Origin: Anaerocolumna sp. MB42-C2
Lineage (GTDB): Bacteria > Bacillota > Clostridia > Lachnospirales > Lachnospiraceae
NCBI RefSeq assembly: GCF_030913705.1
Contig: NZ_CP133190.1
Coordinates: 5,295,501 to 5,359,500, forward strand
Reading direction: 5' to 3'
DNA length: 64,000 nucleotides
The position numbers and the translations under genes are program-made. How positions within the stretch are numbered: position 1 is the stretch's first letter; every line of letters starts with the position of its first letter. This document shows, in pieces, positions 61,526 to 64,000 of this stretch. Below the pieces are notes generated by a model. That model did not search any database. It saw only the letters and a program-made list of their open reading frames with translations, and was not told the origin of the DNA.

Positions 61526-62197
61526 ATGAAAGGTGTTATTTTTAAGTTTAATCATGTTCTGTTCCGGGATTTTGACAGACAGAAAAGAGCATGGAGGTTA
61601 TTTGCCCTGGCGGAGTTTTATAAGTATATTTCAGACACGGAATTTGACCAATATGTATATGGGCAAAGCTATAAATCAGTTATGGAATATTTGGCAGGTT
61701 ATCCCCTGACAAACCAGGAAGTTAAGGAATATGCGCTAAAACAGGAGATTGTGTATCAGATTTTATGGAGGAAAGCGAAAGAAGACTTGACGCTGACCTG
61801 CGGTGCGGAATTCCTTTTAAATGAATTAAAAGAAAGGAAGATTCCTCGTTTACTTATAATGGAATCACAAAGAGCCAATCTTGATTTTTATATTGAAAAC
61901 TATGGAATCAATAAGTGGTTTACCAAAGAAAGTATTCTCTGTGTGGATAATATCGTTCCAGGCAGGACAGGTTCGGATTTTTATGTACATATACTGCAGG
62001 AAATGAACCTGACCGGCAAAAATTATCTTGTATTTGAAGATTCTACCTCAGGAGTAAATGCTGCCAAACAGGCAGAAATAGGAAGAGTCGTGGCAATTGT
62101 ACCTTACAAGGAACATCATATTTATGAAAGTTTACATGAGGTAGATGATGTGATAGAAAATTTTCATGAATTTAACCGATTTTTGTTAAGTGAGTAA
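61526..62197 (+). CDS. HAD-fold protein (beta-phosphoglucomutase-like) lacking catalytic aspartates
   Basis: 223 residues from the ATG at 61526, with AGGAG nine bases upstream. Overall layout is a HAD subfamily I enzyme with an alpha-helical cap. Motif I, normally FDxDGV, reads IFKFNHVLF: both catalytic Asp residues are changed, to Lys and Asn. Motif II is LIMESQR and motif IV FEDSTSGVNAAKQAE is kept. Phosphatase or mutase activity by the normal mechanism is therefore unlikely; a binding or regulatory role is possible. Confidence 0.82.
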   Translation: MKGVIFKFNHVLFRDFDRQKRAWRLFALAEFYKYISDTEFDQYVYGQSYKSVMEYLAGYPLTNQEVKEYALKQEIVYQILWRKAKEDLTLTCGAEFLLNELKERKIPRLLIMESQRANLDFYIENYGINKWFTKESILCVDNIVPGRTGSDFYVHILQEMNLTGKNYLVFEDSTSGVNAAKQAEIGRVVAIVPYKEHHIYESLHEVDDVIENFHEFNRFLLSE

Positions 62198-62417
62198 ATA
62201 GCTGTATTTGGTTAGAAAACAATTGGTATATAACAGGAGTAAAAGCACAGATTATTATTACTGAACTATATTTTGGTGGCAAAGATTAAAACAAAACTAA
62301 TTTTTGAAATAAGAATGTAAGTTTTGATTGTAATATTTATGTAATTATATTTATAATAGTAACTGCAGGCTTTATATTAGTAAGTATTATTATTAAAATA
62401 ATTCAGGAGGTATTTGT

Positions 62418-63422
62418 ATGCATTACATACCAGAGGGGTATTCCAGTAAAACTACGCTCCGGGAAACCGAAATAGCAATCAAACTTATTAAAGATTATTT
62501 TGAAAACAGTTTGGCGAAAAAGTTAAACTTAATCAGAGTTTCAGCACCTTTATTTGTATTGCCTGAAACCGGATTAAATGACAATTTGAACGGTGTTGAG
62601 CGGCCGGTTTCCTTTACCGGAATCGGTACACAAAACAGAAAATGTGAGGTAGTTCAATCACTGGCAAAGTGGAAGAGAATGGCGTTAAAAAGATATAAAT
62701 TTGATGCCGGCGAAGGTTTGTATACCGATATGAATGCAATCAGATGTGATGAGATATTGGATAATATCCATTCAATCTATGTTGATCAGTGGGATTGGGA
62801 AAAAGTCATCATAAAAGAGGAACGAACCATCGAAACGTTAAAAAATACGGTTAATAAAATTTATGAAGTATTTTTAGAAACCGAAAAATTCGTGGACAGC
62901 AAATTTGCTTTATTTGAAGCCAAGTTGCCGAAAGAGATAACATTTATTACAAGTCAGGAGCTTGCCGATTTATACCCGGAGCTTTCCGCAAAGGACAGGG
63001 AGACTACTTTTGTGAGAGAAAAGAAAGCAATATTTATAATGAAAATAGGCGGTGAACTAATAAGCGGTGAAAGGCATGACGGACGCGCACCGGACTATGA
63101 CGATTGGAACTTAAACGGTGATTTGATTTTATATCACAATCTTTTGGACATCGCATTCGAGGTTTCCTCAATGGGAATCAGAGTTGATGCCCAAGCTATG
63201 GATCGACAGCTGACAGAAGTAAATGCAAACGATAGAAGAGAATTACCGTATCACCAGGATATTTTGAATAATCGTTTACCATTTACCATCGGAGGTGGAA
63301 TTGGGCAGTCCAGAATCTGTATGTATTTCATGGATAAGGTACATATTGGTGAAGTACAAGCTTCCGTATGGGAAGAGGATATGTTAGAGTACATGAATGA
63401 AAAAGGCGTTGTAATTTTATAA
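62418..63422 (+). CDS. asnA: Aspartate-ammonia ligase (asparagine synthetase A)
   Basis: 334 residues, typical of AsnA, a class II tRNA-synthetase-like enzyme using ammonia. Signature stretches are RVSAPLFVLPETGLNDNLNG, GERPVSFTGI-like VERPVSFTGIG, YTDMNAIRCDE, HSIYVDQWDWEKVI, and the ending LPFTIGGGIGQSRICMYF. GGAGG precedes the ATG. The upstream 220 bases hold no T-box that I can see. The ammonia it uses could come from the allantoin pathway, but no direct link is visible. Confidence 0.97.
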   Translation: MHYIPEGYSSKTTLRETEIAIKLIKDYFENSLAKKLNLIRVSAPLFVLPETGLNDNLNGVERPVSFTGIGTQNRKCEVVQSLAKWKRMALKRYKFDAGEGLYTDMNAIRCDEILDNIHSIYVDQWDWEKVIIKEERTIETLKNTVNKIYEVFLETEKFVDSKFALFEAKLPKEITFITSQELADLYPELSAKDRETTFVREKKAIFIMKIGGELISGERHDGRAPDYDDWNLNGDLILYHNLLDIAFEVSSMGIRVDAQAMDRQLTEVNANDRRELPYHQDILNNRLPFTIGGGIGQSRICMYFMDKVHIGEVQASVWEEDMLEYMNEKGVVIL

Positions 63423-63467
63423 AGATTAACGGCCGGGTAAATAGTGAAGACTGTGTAACTAAATTTT

Positions 63468-63523
63468 AATGAGCCTTAATGATATAAACTTTTTATTAGC
63501 TTATATCATTAAGGCTCATTTTA
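63468..63523. terminator. Bidirectional terminator between asnA and the LacI gene
   Basis: A perfect 20-bp stem (63468-63487 with 63501-63520) and a 13-nt loop, followed by TTT on the plus strand and preceded by AAATTTT, so it can act on both convergent transcripts. Confidence 0.9.
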
Positions 63524-63559
63524 TATCTATATTTTTTCTTCTGTTTTTCGTCCGATAAT

Positions 63560-64000
63560 TTAAGTCGAGTTGCGTTTAATCAAACTGGTTGGTAAAATTA
63601 CTTTCTTCGGAAGAAGATTATCCCCGTTCATTCTGGCAAGGAGCAGGTCCACCGCAACCATACCGATTTCTTTCGTGGGAACATCAAAGGTCGTCAGCGG
63701 CGGATTGGAATATTTGGAGACTTCAATGTTGGAAAGTCCAATTATGGCTATATCGTCAGGAACGGATATGCAATTATCATACAAACAGCTTAAAGCAGCC
63801 ATAGCCATCAGATCACTGCCGGCAAAAAATGCAGTTGGGTAATTATTTGTCTGGATTAAATAATTCATTTTTTCGATACAGATATCTTCATCCCAGCAGC
63901 AGTCTATAACCCATTCGGGTTTAACGGACAGACCGGCCGTAAGTAATGTAGAATAATAACCTTTATAACGTTCACTATCTTTAAGATTTTTGGTTGGGCC
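63560..64000 (-). CDS. LacI-family transcriptional regulator (5' truncated by window edge)
   Basis: The last 146 residues are present; the N-terminal DNA-binding domain lies beyond the window. The ligand-binding PBP-like core shows GPTKNLKDSERYKGYYSTLL, PTAFFAGSDLMAMAALSCLY, VPDDIAIIGLSNIEVSKYSN then PPLTTFDVPTKEIG, and a final VILPTSLIKRNST. Typical of sugar-responsive LacI/GalR repressors. It converges on asnA; its targets would lie outside the window. Confidence 0.93.
   Translation of the reverse strand, partial: GPTKNLKDSERYKGYYSTLLTAGLSVKPEWVIDCCWDEDICIEKMNYLIQTNNYPTAFFAGSDLMAMAALSCLYDNCISVPDDIAIIGLSNIEVSKYSNPPLTTFDVPTKEIGMVAVDLLLARMNGDNLLPKKVILPTSLIKRNST

Noticed and set aside
62198..62417. 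T-box or riboswitch upstream of asnA
   Set aside because: No T-box sequence, specifier loop or terminator is visible in this AT-rich leader.

Overview
The window looks like chromosomal DNA of a low-GC Gram-positive anaerobe of the Clostridia, most likely a Lachnospiraceae relative. The signs are AT-rich intergenic DNA, strong AGGAGG-type ribosome binding sites, lipoprotein-type ABC binding proteins, DUF4317, cytidylate-kinase-like proteins and an oxygen-sensitive metabolic gene set. This placement is inference; no rRNA or tRNA gene was recognised.

Region 1 (1-11.5 kb) is a peptidoglycan-sugar salvage island. It holds two sugar ABC permeases, AnmK, a double GNAT acetyltransferase, a PIG-L type deacetylase, NagZ, a BadF-type amino-sugar kinase, NamZ, a convergent MurR/RpiR regulator, and a ROK kinase plus GH4 glycosidase. 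Together they would import wall-derived saccharides, trim MurNAc and GlcNAc from them and phosphorylate the products. MurQ is not in the window.

Region 2 (11.6-33.2 kb) is accessory DNA: two MATE exporters, a radical SAM protein, a HAD phosphatase, an IS30-family element with unusual degenerate repeats at its ends, an ABC exporter, two methyltransferases between copies of a palindromic repeat, GNAT acetyltransferases, a TetR-controlled glycosyltransferase with twin operators, a secreted esterase, a stretch of decayed genes, a holin-like type I toxin, an aminoglycoside-adenylyltransferase-like protein and an XRE regulator.

Region 3 (33.8-37.7 kb) is the most striking system. It is a restriction-modification locus with a Vsr repair nuclease, a Sau3AI/MutH-type endonuclease and a BglII/BstYI-type endonuclease in one operon, facing a single C5-cytosine methyltransferase. 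Both endonuclease families recognise sites with a GATC core. The methyltransferase promoter carries a 16-bp perfect palindrome centred on GATC.

Region 4 (38-49.4 kb) is a purine/allantoin nitrogen-scavenging cluster: a cytidylate-kinase-like gene, an NMT1/SsuA-type ABC importer, allantoinase, an M20 amidohydrolase broken by a one-base frameshift, a PucR-type regulator, ureidoglycine aminohydrolase (AllE) and allantoate amidohydrolase (AllC).

Region 5 (49.5-64 kb) holds a DUF1266 lipoprotein, a polar amino-acid ABC importer whose leader looks like an attenuator, a second cytidylate-kinase-like gene, a DUF308 membrane protein, DUF4317, and a PadR/flavodoxin/ferredoxin operon. It continues with an AraC regulator, a HAD-fold protein lacking its catalytic aspartates, AsnA and a partial LacI regulator. 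A roughly 105-nt structured leader occurs twice, just upstream of DUF4317 and of PadR, with compensatory changes in its stem.
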